This document shows positions 8,877 to 17,855 of a DNA stretch of 64,000 bases, one piece after another. The stretch is from Seleniivibrio sp. (lineage in GTDB: Bacteria; Chrysiogenota; Deferribacteres; Deferribacterales; Geovibrionaceae): NCBI RefSeq assembly GCF_021209385.1, contig NZ_JAJOIL010000026.1:1-64000 (forward strand). Reading direction: 5' to 3'. How positions within the stretch are numbered: the first letter of the stretch is position 1; each line of letters starts with the position of its first letter. The notes beneath the pieces are model-generated. The model was given only the letters and a program-made list of their open reading frames with translations. It was not told the DNA's origin and did no database searches. A program made the translations under genes and the position numbers.

Positions 8877-9776
8877 TTAATTTTTTCTCTCAATTATAAA
8901 TTTGGCAATCTCACGGCATGGGTCTGCCGTGCTTCCATAAACGGAGATTATCTGCAAAGCCTCTTCAATGAGCAGTTCTGCTTTGCGGTGGGAATCCTCG
9001 ATACCGTGAACAGCTGGGTATGTCGCCTTTCCGTTCTCAACGTCGCTTCCTGCGTCCTTTCCAAGTTCCTCCGTTGTGGAGGTAATGTCAAGGATATCGT
9101 CAACTATCTGAAACGCCAGTCCGATACGCATTCCATATTCATAGAGACGCTTTTTATCGTCTTCGGTGCCGAAACCGAGTATAGCACCCAGTTCACAGCA
9201 GTATGCAAGCAGTCTGGACGTTTTGTGGCTATGAATGAAATCCACCGCCGCTCCGTCAAATATGCCGTTTTCCGCTTCCATATCGGCTATCTGTCCGCCG
9301 ACCATCCCCTTGTCGCCTGTTGCGTCGGCAAGCTTAAAAGCCGCCTCAAGCATCTGTTCTGGCGTAACGTCCGGGTTCAGCTTTTTGTCGCACATAACCT
9401 CAAAAGCCTTCGTAAGCAGTCCGTCACCAGCGAGGATAGCGGTGGCTTCGCCGAACACTTTATGGTTAGTTGGTTTCCCCCTGCGGAAATCGTCGTCGTC
9501 CATGGCGGGAAGGTCGTCGTGTATCAGCGAATAAGTATGGAGCATCTCAACCGCCGACGCAAACGGGGTTACTTTATCAAAATACCCCTCGAATATGCCG
9601 TATGCCGAATAAACCAGAGCCGGACGGATCCGCTTTCCGCCTGCGAAAAGGCTGTAGCGCATTGCCTGCATAAGATTTTTCGTATGTGGGTCGTGCGGCT
9701 GCATATAGCTTTCAAAGAATTCCTCAACTTTGCCGCCCCAGAAACCGAGGTAGCCTTTCATATCAAAGCGGCTCAT
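8877..9776 (-). CDS. ispA: polyprenyl synthetase (farnesyl/geranylgeranyl diphosphate synthase)
   Basis: Head-to-tail prenyltransferase that elongates allylic diphosphates with IPP. The 299-residue product contains the first aspartate-rich motif DDLPAMDDDD followed by FRRGKPTNHK, and the second FQIVDDILDIT. The ATG at 9776 is preceded by GGAGCAG and overlaps the xseB stop by 14 bases; an internal ATG at 9761 is less likely. The xseB-ispA-dxs order is the classic arrangement. Product chain length (C15 or C20) is not decided here. Confidence 0.92.
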   Translation of the reverse strand: MSRFDMKGYLGFWGGKVEEFFESYMQPHDPHTKNLMQAMRYSLFAGGKRIRPALVYSAYGIFEGYFDKVTPFASAVEMLHTYSLIHDDLPAMDDDDFRRGKPTNHKVFGEATAILAGDGLLTKAFEVMCDKKLNPDVTPEQMLEAAFKLADATGDKGMVGGQIADMEAENGIFDGAAVDFIHSHKTSRLLAYCCELGAILGFGTEDDKKRLYEYGMRIGLAFQIVDDILDITSTTEELGKDAGSDVENGKATYPAVHGIEDSHRKAELLIEEALQIISVYGSTADPCREIAKFIIERKN

Positions 9777-9990
9777 CAAACTGCTCCGTTTTAACTTCGT
9801 CGCCCTCTGCCGAAAGCACCCTGCTGACCTTGGACTCGATATCGTCAAGCATTTTGCGGCATTCCTTGCCCAGCCTCATGCCCTCCTGAAAGAGTTTAAG
9901 GTTCTCTTCAATCTCGACTTCGCCGCTTTCCAGCCGCTCAACTATCTCTTCCAGTTTTTTCAGTTTATCTTCAAATTTTTCGTTACTCAT
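9763..9990 (-). CDS. xseB: exodeoxyribonuclease VII small subunit
   Basis: The 75-residue helical protein (MSNEKFEDKLKKLEEIVERL, then EVEIEENLKLFQEGMRLGKEC) fits XseB, which joins the large subunit XseA to degrade single-stranded DNA. The start ATG overlaps the bcp stop in a TGATG arrangement. xseA is not in the window. Confidence 0.9.
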   Translation of the reverse strand: MSNEKFEDKLKKLEEIVERLESGEVEIEENLKLFQEGMRLGKECRKMLDDIESKVSRVLSAEGDEVKTEQFDEPL

Positions 9991-10454
9991 CAAAGTACAC
10001 ACATCACTTTTTCCGCGTGTCCGTCAACTTTTACATTGCGGAACGCTTTTTCCAGTTTACCGTTTTCGCCAATCACAAACGTAGAACGTATTATACCCAT
10101 AACGGCTTTACCGTACATCTTCTTCTCGCCGTATGCGCCGTATGCCGCGGCAACGGAGCGATCGGGGTCGCTTAAAAGAAGGAAGTTCAGAGAATGTTTC
10201 GTTTTGAAATTCTGGTGACTCTTTATGCTGTCGGGGCTGACGCCTACGATAACGGCATTTTTACCGCCGAATTCATCCTTAACCTGAGTAAAGGCTATCG
10301 CTTCCTTCGTACAGCCGGAGGTGTTGTCTTTCGGATAGAAATACAGAACCAGCTTTTTACCTTTGAATGATGCAAGGCTGTATGTGTTCCCGTCGTCGCC
10401 TTCAAGGCTGAAATCGGGAGCGGTCATACCCTCTTCAAGGAGTTTTTCCGCCAT
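9990..10454 (-). CDS. bcp: thioredoxin-dependent peroxiredoxin, BCP/PrxQ type
   Basis: Reduces hydroperoxides in the cytoplasm. The 154-residue protein shows the AhpC/TSA fold with the peroxidatic cysteine in KDNTSGCTKEA (most BCPs have TPGC, so the proline is replaced by serine here). No resolving cysteine is seen five residues later, so a 1-Cys or alternative mechanism is possible; a late cysteine is present near the C-terminus (VMCVL). The ATG at 10454 is chosen for its GGTGGGAAAG site; it overlaps the end of rlmN by 20 bases. Confidence 0.9.
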   Translation of the reverse strand: MAEKLLEEGMTAPDFSLEGDDGNTYSLASFKGKKLVLYFYPKDNTSGCTKEAIAFTQVKDEFGGKNAVIVGVSPDSIKSHQNFKTKHSLNFLLLSDPDRSVAAAYGAYGEKKMYGKAVMGIIRSTFVIGENGKLEKAFRNVKVDGHAEKVMCVL

Positions 10455-11511
10455 CTTTCCCACCTTTTTTCGTGTAGTTCGCCCGCAGCTGACCGCAGGC
10501 TCCGTCAATATCACTTCCGAGGCTCTTCCTGATGAAAACGCCTATCCTGTTATTTATCAGATATTGCTGAAACTTTAAAGCATCTTTTTGGTCAGGCGCT
10601 TTAAACTCTTTATCAGCACCGGCGTTGTACAATATAAGATTTACCTTGAGCCTATCAAGACCTTTGAGGAGTTTCGCAAGGTTTTGCGCGTCCTCAATAC
10701 TGTCGTTGACGCCTTTAAGAAGCACATATTCGATGGTCACGCTTTTGCGTTTCTGAATAGGCAGTTCTTTCAGTGTCTTCACAAGCTCGGCAAGTGGGAA
10801 TTTATTGGATATGGGCATGATGCCCTTTCTTTTTTCCTGTGTGGATGCGTTGATGGAAACAGCAAGGTTCACCGGCGTGTCTATGGAAAACAGTTTTTTT
10901 ATGCTGTCGGTCACTCCGCAGGTGGAAACTGTTATCTTTCTGTGTGAAAATCCGTATCCATTGTCGTCAAGAAGCACAGTGAGCGCTTCCAGAACGTTAT
11001 CTGTATTATCCAGCGGCTCGCCCATCCCCATAAAAACAAGATTGGTAAGCTTTTCATCCTGCTCCGCCAGTATCTCGTTAAGGCGTTTAACCTGTTTCAG
11101 AATCTCACCAACTGTCAGGTTGCGCTTAAGTCCCATTGAGGCGGTTGAACAGAATGCACACCCCATCCGGCAGCCTACCTGTGACGAAATACACGCGGTA
11201 TAGCGTTTTCCGTCGTTAAGGATCACCGATTCGATGTGTTCGCCGTCTTCCAGTCTGAAAAGCACTTTTACTGAGCCGTCCTGCTCCGAACGCTGTGCCG
11301 CCACTACTTCCATAACGGTAAACACGGCAATGTCCGCAAGTTTCTGTCGGATAGCAGCGGAAAGGTCTGTCATTTCAGCGATATTCTCACTGCCGCGGTT
11401 ATGCGCCCATTTATATATCTGTTCGCCGCGGAATTTTTCAAAGCCCATGGACACGGCGAAATCTTTAAGTCCTTGAAGACAGTGGGAATCGATATAGAAT
11501 TTTTCGGTCAA
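10435..11511 (-). CDS. rlmN: dual-specificity 23S rRNA/tRNA adenine C2-methyltransferase RlmN
   Basis: Radical SAM enzyme that methylates A2503 of 23S rRNA and A37 of some tRNAs. The 358-residue product carries the CxxxCxxC cluster motif (CRMGCAFCSTASMG), the VFMGMGEPLDN motif, GITVSTCGVT-like ITVSTCGVTDSI, and a late cysteine (DGACGQLRANY) fitting the second catalytic cysteine. It lies head-to-tail with bcp. Confidence 0.94.
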   Translation of the reverse strand: MTEKFYIDSHCLQGLKDFAVSMGFEKFRGEQIYKWAHNRGSENIAEMTDLSAAIRQKLADIAVFTVMEVVAAQRSEQDGSVKVLFRLEDGEHIESVILNDGKRYTACISSQVGCRMGCAFCSTASMGLKRNLTVGEILKQVKRLNEILAEQDEKLTNLVFMGMGEPLDNTDNVLEALTVLLDDNGYGFSHRKITVSTCGVTDSIKKLFSIDTPVNLAVSINASTQEKRKGIMPISNKFPLAELVKTLKELPIQKRKSVTIEYVLLKGVNDSIEDAQNLAKLLKGLDRLKVNLILYNAGADKEFKAPDQKDALKFQQYLINNRIGVFIRKSLGSDIDGACGQLRANYTKKGGKDGGKTP

Positions 11512-11529
11512 GATACACTCTGTAATTTT

Positions 11530-11874
11530 TTAGATGATATAACGCATAGCGTCGTCGTTGTTTTCGTGTATGTTGAAAAGTCTGTTCAGGTTAGTGCTTT
11601 TAAAAACCTTCATGATCTCTTCATTCACGGCAGTAAGATAGAGCGGTTTGTTCAGCTCTCTCATATTTTTAAGTATCTGGATAAGCTCGCGCAGACCGCT
11701 GCTGTTCAGATATGTCACCCGGGAACAGTTTATGATAACGGCGTCTGACCCGTCCATATTGGAACGGATATGGGTTTTCATCTCATCCCCGTTGTATGAG
11801 TCTATTTCGTGCATGGGGTAGAGAACTTCAACATTCTTTTCGCCGAAAATTATCATTTCGCTGTTAAATGCCAT
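11530..11874 (-). CDS. STAS-domain anti-sigma factor antagonist-like protein
   Basis: A 114-residue single STAS domain. The phosphorylatable-serine region reads TYLNSSGLREL, matching the SpoIIAA/RsbV consensus. Such proteins bind anti-sigma kinases or other partners when unphosphorylated. No kinase or phosphatase partner is adjacent; the upstream gene is a PilZ protein, so the pair may serve a surface or signalling role (inference). Confidence 0.8.
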   Translation of the reverse strand: MAFNSEMIIFGEKNVEVLYPMHEIDSYNGDEMKTHIRSNMDGSDAVIINCSRVTYLNSSGLRELIQILKNMRELNKPLYLTAVNEEIMKVFKSTNLNRLFNIHENNDDAMRYII

Positions 11875-11885
11875 AAAACCCCCTC

Positions 11886-12557
11886 CTAACCTAGCAGCTT
11901 TCGCTGCTCCACCTGACGTTTGAAGACGTATTTTATTATTCTGTCTCTGTCCGTCTGGTGCAGATCCACAAACTTAACGCCTATTTCAAATTTGCCTTCA
12001 ACAGAGCGGCAGCGCATCACCTGCGCCTTGACCTGATCCAGCTTCTCTATGTGTCCCATAAAAAATATTTCTATTGTAGCATCTTTTGCAACGGGAATGT
12101 CGGTAAACATCTTAAGCCCGCCGCCGGACATATCTGTAACCTTTGCCTCAACAAGCTTCTCCAGCCATATATCGTCCTTTTTCACAGGAACCGTAGCCTT
12201 AATACTTAAACGGGTGTCAACACGGAAAAAAGCTCTGAGTTCCTCTCGGAACACGGCATCAGGATATGCAATTTTCAAAAGCATCATGGTGCCGCTTTTC
12301 AGTCTGTCAAGCACTATGCTTTTAAAGGTGAACCTGCCCATGTCCATAACATATGACACATGCAGACGGGTGTTGGGAGCCAAAGGTACCGTTCTGCCCT
12401 TGCTTGTGGGCATAGACACCATGATATGCTCCTTGTGAGAGACATCTTCAATACGGGAATCGAATATCCCCGGGTAGTCCCCCACTTTCACCTCGATCAG
12501 CAGCTTCTGATTGACAGATATAAATTTATCAAACTTTACAAGTTTTTCCAAAGCCAA
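11886..12557 (-). CDS. PilZ-domain c-di-GMP receptor, YcgR-like architecture
   Basis: A 223-residue protein with an N-terminal YcgR-like beta domain (about 1-105) and a C-terminal PilZ domain (about 110-215). Both ligand motifs are intact: RVDTR (RxxxR) and DMSGGGLK (DxSxxG), so it should bind cyclic di-GMP. YcgR-type proteins usually brake motility or act on envelope machines; a MotAB pair and a GGDEF protein occur elsewhere in this window. It precedes the STAS gene by 11 bases. Confidence 0.83.
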   Translation of the reverse strand: MALEKLVKFDKFISVNQKLLIEVKVGDYPGIFDSRIEDVSHKEHIMVSMPTSKGRTVPLAPNTRLHVSYVMDMGRFTFKSIVLDRLKSGTMMLLKIAYPDAVFREELRAFFRVDTRLSIKATVPVKKDDIWLEKLVEAKVTDMSGGGLKMFTDIPVAKDATIEIFFMGHIEKLDQVKAQVMRCRSVEGKFEIGVKFVDLHQTDRDRIIKYVFKRQVEQRKLLG

Positions 12558-12658
12558 AATCCCCGGTGGTTGTGTTTAAACATATACAATCTTACTTAAA
12601 AGAGAAAGATTGTATCACAAAATTACGTTCGTAAAAATAAAAAAAAACTTAATAACAG

Positions 12659-13234
12659 TTATTTTATGTTTCTGCTGCCGGGTTTATAAGCTGGTGTTCC
12701 CTCTTTGCACATAGGACACACAGAAGGGTCAAACGTCTGAACGTCAAGTTGCACAAGGGGGATAAAAGGCTGATCAAATTCTGCTTTCCCGCCGCTTCTG
12801 TCTATAAGGCAGGTTACAGCTACGACATCTCCGCCGGCGTTTATGCAGGCGTCGATACATTCTTTAGTTGATTTTCCGGTGGTTATAACATCCTCAGCCA
12901 GAAGCACCTTTTCGCCTTTTGCTATAGAAAAGCCCCTGCGCAGTGTCATTGTTCCGTCGACTCTCTCTGTAAACAATGTACGTTTTTTCATCTGGCGCGC
13001 AAGCTCATATCCGAAACGGATTCCGCCTATGGCGGGGCTTACGACAACGTCGAACTCAACACCGTCCAGCTTTTTTACAAGTTCGGCTATGACAGCTTCA
13101 ACTTCGTAGGGATGCTGCATGATGAGTTCCGACTGAAGAAATTTATCGGAATGGAGACCGGAGGAAAGAAGAAAATGTCCCTCCAGAAGTGCGTTGTGTT
13201 TTCTGTAAAGTTCCAGTACCTGCTCTGCGTTCAA
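12659..13234 (-). CDS. pyrE: orotate phosphoribosyltransferase
   Basis: Makes orotidine monophosphate from orotate and PRPP in pyrimidine synthesis. The 191-residue protein has the PRPP motif VLLAEDVITTGKSTKE and a C-terminal CPMCKEGTPAYKPGS segment seen in a subset of PyrE proteins. The ATG overlaps the pyrF stop by 4 bases, so the two successive enzymes are coupled. Confidence 0.93.
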   Translation of the reverse strand: MNAEQVLELYRKHNALLEGHFLLSSGLHSDKFLQSELIMQHPYEVEAVIAELVKKLDGVEFDVVVSPAIGGIRFGYELARQMKKRTLFTERVDGTMTLRRGFSIAKGEKVLLAEDVITTGKSTKECIDACINAGGDVVAVTCLIDRSGGKAEFDQPFIPLVQLDVQTFDPSVCPMCKEGTPAYKPGSRNIK

Positions 13235-13938
13235 TTCATTTCCTCCAATATTTTTAGCGCAGCCTGTGCGGGGTCTTTCGCCTGTGTCACAGGTCTGCCA
13301 ATAACTATATAATCAGTACCCATATTTTTTGCGTCTTTCGGGGTGACAACCCTTTTCTGGTCGTCAACGGATACATCGGCGGGTCTTATGCCGGGGGTAA
13401 CAGTGATGAAATTTTTGCCAAGCGCATCTTTTATGAAAGTTGTCTCCTTTGCGGACGACACAACACCGTCAAGCCCGCTCTGTTTCGCAAGAGATGCGAG
13501 ATGCAGTACATAATCCTTAGGCTGCTGAAAGCCTATTTTCATGGACTGAAGGTATTTTTCGTCGAGACTTGTCAGAAGTGTGACACCTATCAGAAGAGGT
13601 TTTTTCACATTAGTTTTTGCGCAATGCTCGGAAACACGCTCCACAACGGACGCCATCATATCTCTGCCGCCCTGTGTGTGCATGTTAACCATCTCCGTTT
13701 CATATTGCAGAGAAGCAAACACCGCAGACACAACAGTGTTTTGAATATCGTGAAATTTCAGATCGAGAAATATCTTTTTGTCTTGTTTCTTAAGGTATTC
13801 GATAATGTTCTTACCGTCGGCAACGAACAATTCAAGCCCTACCTTATACCATGTGACGGCATCGCCCGTCATATCGACTATCTTTTTCGCAGCATCCGCT
13901 CTGTCAAAATCCAGAGCTACTATCATTTCAGGTTTCAT
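13231..13938 (-). CDS. pyrF: orotidine-5'-phosphate decarboxylase
   Basis: Decarboxylates OMP to UMP. At 235 residues it is a group I enzyme, with the catalytic DLKFHDIQNTV motif (DxKxxDI), VTPGIRP and the late IGRPVTQA phosphate-binding loop. First gene of the pyrF-pyrE pair; the divergent cbiD promoter lies upstream. Confidence 0.94.
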   Translation of the reverse strand: MKPEMIVALDFDRADAAKKIVDMTGDAVTWYKVGLELFVADGKNIIEYLKKQDKKIFLDLKFHDIQNTVVSAVFASLQYETEMVNMHTQGGRDMMASVVERVSEHCAKTNVKKPLLIGVTLLTSLDEKYLQSMKIGFQQPKDYVLHLASLAKQSGLDGVVSSAKETTFIKDALGKNFITVTPGIRPADVSVDDQKRVVTPKDAKNMGTDYIVIGRPVTQAKDPAQAALKILEEMN

Positions 13939-13993
13939 GCTATTTTATCCTCTTGAAGACTGTAGCATATTTCTGGTATTTTTCAAGCACCTG

Positions 13994-14021
13994 TTGACAC
14001 TTTTATTTGTTTATATAAAAT
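13994..14021 (+). promoter_or_regulatory. sigma-70-like promoter of the cbi operon
   Basis: TTGACA (13994-13999) and TAAAAT (14016-14021) are separated by 16 bases, 38 bases upstream of the cbiD TTG start. The pyrF-cbiD gap is too short to hold a cobalamin riboswitch and I see no B12 box in it. Confidence 0.6.
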
Positions 14022-14058
14022 TAGTTAACAGGTTTTTATCAAACGGAGAAAAGCTTAA

Positions 14059-15035
14059 TTGAGAAACGGTTACACCACAGGAGCAACAGCCTGTGCCGCG
14101 GCGTGGGCATCATGTGTCTTTAAATTGTCAAACCGCATTATAGAAACCGCCGATATATTTCTGCCCGACGGCACCCTTGTGCATATACCTGTGCATCGGG
14201 ACATAGGCTTTTTCTATGCTGTAAAGGACGGAGGCGACGATATTGACGTCACTCACGGGATGCGGATATATGCCGACTGCGAACTTAACGACACCGGAAC
14301 GGTTGAGGTTACAGGCGGAAAAGGTATAGGTCTCGTAACAAAAAAAGGTCTGCAGGTACCTGTTGGCAGATACGCAATTAACCCAGCTCCTGAAAAGATG
14401 ATAAAAGAGAATCTTGCAAAACTCCTCGGCGGAAAAGGTGCAAAAGTAACCATATGGGCGCCGACGGCGAGCGCATAGCAAAGGAAACTTTTAACGAAAA
14501 AGTCGGCGTTGTTGGTGGCATCTCAATAATAGGTACCACAGGAATAGTCACTCCTATGAGCGTCGAGGCGATAATCGAAACGATAAAATGTGAACTGGAC
14601 GTTGCCTCAGGCGAAAAGAAAGAGGTCATATGCCTCACCCCGGGCAAGATAGGTGAAAAACATTTTCTGAAAAAATATCCGTCCATCCCAGTGATACTGA
14701 TGAGCAATTTTGCACACGAAGCCTTTGACCATGCGAAACGGAAGGGCTTTGACAGGATATACGTTGCGGGACACCCAGCAAAACTCTGCAAGATTCTGAT
14801 GGGATATTACAACACTCACTCAAAGAATTCACCAATGGCAACGGACTGGCTGGCGGACAGGCTTGAACTGACAGATAAATTCAATACTGTGGAAGAGATA
14901 CTGACATCGGTCGATATCGACCTTTCTTTCATAGCAGAGGAACTTGCGCAGAAGATAGAAAAAGACTACGGTTTTGCGCATGTTTCTGTTATCTTCTATG
15001 ACATGAACGGGAGGATGAAAGGTGAAAGACTCTGA
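14059..15035 (+). pseudogene. cbiD: cobalt-precorrin-5B C1-methyltransferase CbiD, frameshifted
   Basis: CbiD methylates C1 of the corrin ring in the anaerobic cobalamin route. The first frame (14059-14478) starts at TTG with GGAG upstream and reads RNGYTTGATACAAAWA, the family start; it stops soon after KVTIWAP. The second frame (overlapping from 14454) continues DGERIAKETFNEKVG and GGISIIGTTGIVTPMS, the family's core. Joining them needs one extra base at about 14452-14460 (GCGCC probably GCGCCC). Combined length of about 325 residues is normal. Every other gene of the operon is intact, so this may be a sequencing error; if real, ring contraction chemistry would stop here. Confidence 0.85.
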
Positions 15036-15618
15036 AATAACCGTCATTTCCGTGGGACCCGGCGACCACGACATGATAACCCTGCGCGGGCTTAAAGCCA
15101 TCGAAGCACAGGAAATGATAATCGGCATGACGGATTCCGTGGAAACCTTCGCCAAACACAAACCGCACTATATACCTAAAAACATGCGAGCCGACAGCAT
15201 AGAGTTCATAAAGAACTGTCCGGCAAAGAAAATTGGTGTTCTGGTATCCGGCGACGCAGGTTTTTTCAGCCTTTCGCGGTTCATCACCAAAGAGTTTGAA
15301 AACGTAAAGATTATCGCCGGAGTAAGCTCCATGTGCGCCGGATTTGCGCTGATTAAAAAGATGTGGTTCTCATACAGATTTATATCTGTACACGGCAGGG
15401 AACTTTTAGATGAATGTCCTTCGGAATCAACTGTAATCCTCTGCGATGAAGTGAATTCCCCCGATGCTATAATAAAAAAATTCCCTCAGATAACTGAAAA
15501 ATTCGATTTTTATATACTTTGTGACGTAAGCCTGCCCACAGAGGCGGTCTATACGGAGCTTAAAGGCAGTTACGGCACGTCCAGAATCATTCTGGTGCTG
15601 GAGGAGAAAACAGCGTGA
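15022..15618 (+). CDS. cbiE: cobalt-precorrin-7 C5-methyltransferase CbiE
   Basis: SAM-dependent tetrapyrrole methylase that modifies C5. The 198-residue length equals stand-alone CbiE rather than the fused CobL. Motifs are VISVGPGDHDMITLRGLKAI at the N-terminus, GVLVSGDAGFFSL, and the conserved SVHGR. GTG start, 14-base overlap with cbiD. The usual partner, the decarboxylase CbiT, is not in this operon. Confidence 0.88.
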   Translation: MKDSEITVISVGPGDHDMITLRGLKAIEAQEMIIGMTDSVETFAKHKPHYIPKNMRADSIEFIKNCPAKKIGVLVSGDAGFFSLSRFITKEFENVKIIAGVSSMCAGFALIKKMWFSYRFISVHGRELLDECPSESTVILCDEVNSPDAIIKKFPQITEKFDFYILCDVSLPTEAVYTELKGSYGTSRIILVLEEKTA

Positions 15619-16358
15619 AAGTCTATTTTATCGGCGCAGGTCCCGGAGATGCTGAACTCATAACAGTCAAAGGCGCAAGGCTCATAGGTGAATGTCAGGT
15701 CATAATTTATGCAGGAAGCCTTGTTAACCCTGATATTCTGAAATATGCATCAAAAGATGCCGAGATACACGATTCAGCCCCTCTGAATCTGGATGAAATA
15801 ATAGAAATAATCAAAAAAGCACACAAAGAAGACAAAAACGTTGCCCGCGTTCACACAGGCGACCCGTCACTTTATGGAGCCACAGGTGAACAGATGGCGG
15901 AACTCAACCGCCACGGCATAGAATACGAAACAATCCCTGGTGTGACCAGCATGGCGGCATCGGCGGCGGCGGCAAACGTTGAACTGACGATGCCCGAAAT
16001 ATCCCAAACGGTAACAATAACGCGCACCCCCGGCAGAACGCCCATGCCCGAAGAGCTTTCAAATATCGCAAACGTCGGAGGCACAATAGCCTTTTTTCTG
16101 TCCGCAGGACAGGGCGAACATATAACCAGAGTTCTCACAGAGAACGGATGGAACGCCGACACTCCGGTAGTTCTGGTATACAGAGCGAGCTGGGAAGACC
16201 AGAAGATTGCCAGATGCGTGCTTTACGACCTTGATAAAACATTGAAAAAGAACGGCATGACAAAACAGACAATGATCCTTGTGGGCAAAGCCGTAGGCGG
16301 CACACCCGAAAATTATTCAAAGCTTTACGACAGGGCTTTCAGCCATGAATACAGGTAA
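15615..16358 (+). CDS. cbiF: cobalt-precorrin-4 C11-methyltransferase CbiF
   Basis: Methylates C11 of the corrin precursor. The 247-residue protein has VYFIGAGPGDAELITVKG, the VARVHTGDPSLYGA loop, and PGVTSMAASAAAANVELT, all characteristic of CbiF/CobM. GTG start inside the cbiE stop (4-base overlap). Confidence 0.92.
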   Translation: MKVYFIGAGPGDAELITVKGARLIGECQVIIYAGSLVNPDILKYASKDAEIHDSAPLNLDEIIEIIKKAHKEDKNVARVHTGDPSLYGATGEQMAELNRHGIEYETIPGVTSMAASAAAANVELTMPEISQTVTITRTPGRTPMPEELSNIANVGGTIAFFLSAGQGEHITRVLTENGWNADTPVVLVYRASWEDQKIARCVLYDLDKTLKKNGMTKQTMILVGKAVGGTPENYSKLYDRAFSHEYR

Positions 16359-17130
16359 ATTCGCCGTTGTAGCCGTTACCCAAAAGGGTGCCGAGCAGGC
16401 GCAGTTTATCGCCGAACGCTTAAAATATGATCTGTTTTTATCTGAAAAAATTTTAGGATATGATGCTGTAACATATTCTTCACTTAAAGAATGTTTTGAA
16501 AAATTATTTAAAAATTATGACGGAATAATCGCCGTTATGGCGCAGGGCATAGTCACCAGAATGATAGCCCCGCTCCTTGACAGCAAATACAAAGATCCGG
16601 CAGTCGTTGTTTGCGACGAGGTTGGCAGATACGCCATCAGCGCCCTTTCGGGGCATGAGGGTGGTGCAAACAGACTGGCACACGCCGTTGCGTCCGTAAC
16701 CGGAGCGGTTCCTGTCATAACTACCGCCACAGAAGCGAACAAGCTTTTCATTGCAGGCATCGGCTGCCGGAAAGGTACGTCAAAAGAACAGATAATGAGC
16801 GCACTGACAGCGGCTTGCGGCGAAATAAAAATTGATGTTGCGGATATACGGCTGATAGCCTCCGCATGGGTGAAAGAGAGTGAACAGGGGCTTATTGACG
16901 CAGCGGACGAACTTGGCATATATCTGCGGTTTCTGCCTGAACATCTTTTCTCACACTGTCCCTACGATGTTGAGGAGACGGCAGCGGCAAAACATATAGG
17001 CATCCGCGCTGTTGCGGAGCCGTGCGCACTTATGGCGGGATTTAATACGCAATTGATACTGAAAAAAACTATATACGAAAATGTTACAGTGGCAATTTCT
17101 AAGGAAATGACCAGATTTCTTTCGGAGTGA
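16345..17130 (+). CDS. cbiG: cobalt-precorrin-5A hydrolase CbiG
   Basis: Opens the lactone ring of cobalt-precorrin-5A, releasing acetaldehyde. The 261-residue protein shows the central motif IIAVMAQGIVTRMIAPLL, VVVCDEVGRYAISALSGHEGGAN, and the C-terminal GIGCRKGTS segment. It lacks fusion to another methylase. ATG start, 14-base overlap with cbiF. Confidence 0.9.
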   Translation: MNTGKFAVVAVTQKGAEQAQFIAERLKYDLFLSEKILGYDAVTYSSLKECFEKLFKNYDGIIAVMAQGIVTRMIAPLLDSKYKDPAVVVCDEVGRYAISALSGHEGGANRLAHAVASVTGAVPVITTATEANKLFIAGIGCRKGTSKEQIMSALTAACGEIKIDVADIRLIASAWVKESEQGLIDAADELGIYLRFLPEHLFSHCPYDVEETAAAKHIGIRAVAEPCALMAGFNTQLILKKTIYENVTVAISKEMTRFLSE

Positions 17131-17855
17131 TAATGGGCAGACTTTTTCTCACGGGTATTGGACCCGACGGCAAAAACACTATGACGGCACAGGCGGAATA
17201 CGCCATAAAAAACTGCACCGCCGTATGCGGTTATGATAAATACGTTGAGCAGGTGGCGGATATCATCCCAGCCGGAAAACAGGTTTTCACCAGCGGTATG
17301 AAAGGCGAAGTTGAACGGGCGGAAACAGCCATACTGTATGCCAGAGAAGGACATGACGTATGCCTTATCTGCGGTGGCGACCCGTCACTTTATTCCCTTG
17401 CGTCATTGGTTTACCAGCTCGCCGACACATCGGTTGAGATTGAGGTTATACCGGGCGTGACAGCGGCAATGGCGGCATCGGCAATCCTAGGCGCACCCAT
17501 TGCGGACGACCTCGCCATAATTTCCATGTCCGACCTTCTGACCCCTTGGGAGATAATCAAAAAGCGCATAGACGGCGTGAACGTCGGAGATTTCGTGGCG
17601 GCGGTCTACAACCCCAAAAGCATGAAACGCACACAGCAGATAGAGTATGCTCTGAAAACTTTTTACGACGTTCGCGGAGACCTCATCACGGGAACGGTGA
17701 AAAATGCCTTCCGTGAACAGCAATCCGCAAAAATATCAAAAATTTCCGACTTCGATTTCGACTTCGTTGATATGTCTTCCATAGTAATTGTGGGCTGCAG
17801 AAAAACTATAATCAAAGACGGCAAGATGATAACACCCAGAGGGTATCCCGTTTGA
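17127..17855 (+). CDS. cbiH: cobalt-factor III / precorrin-3B C17-methyltransferase CbiH
   Basis: Performs C17 methylation with ring contraction. The 242-residue protein reads LFLTGIGPDGKNTMTAQA, then VCGYDKYVEQV, VCLICGGDPSLYSLASLVYQ and PGVTAAMAASAILGAP, the CobJ/CbiH signature. Start is GTG at 17127 or ATG at 17133. Overlaps cbiG and cbiJ by 4 bases each. Confidence 0.92.
   Translation: MIMGRLFLTGIGPDGKNTMTAQAEYAIKNCTAVCGYDKYVEQVADIIPAGKQVFTSGMKGEVERAETAILYAREGHDVCLICGGDPSLYSLASLVYQLADTSVEIEVIPGVTAAMAASAILGAPIADDLAIISMSDLLTPWEIIKKRIDGVNVGDFVAAVYNPKSMKRTQQIEYALKTFYDVRGDLITGTVKNAFREQQSAKISKISDFDFDFVDMSSIVIVGCRKTIIKDGKMITPRGYPV

Noticed and set aside
8655-9794. 379-residue plus-strand frame over ispA and the dxs start
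   Set aside because: Antisense to two well-supported genes with conserved motifs; no ribosome site or family resemblance.
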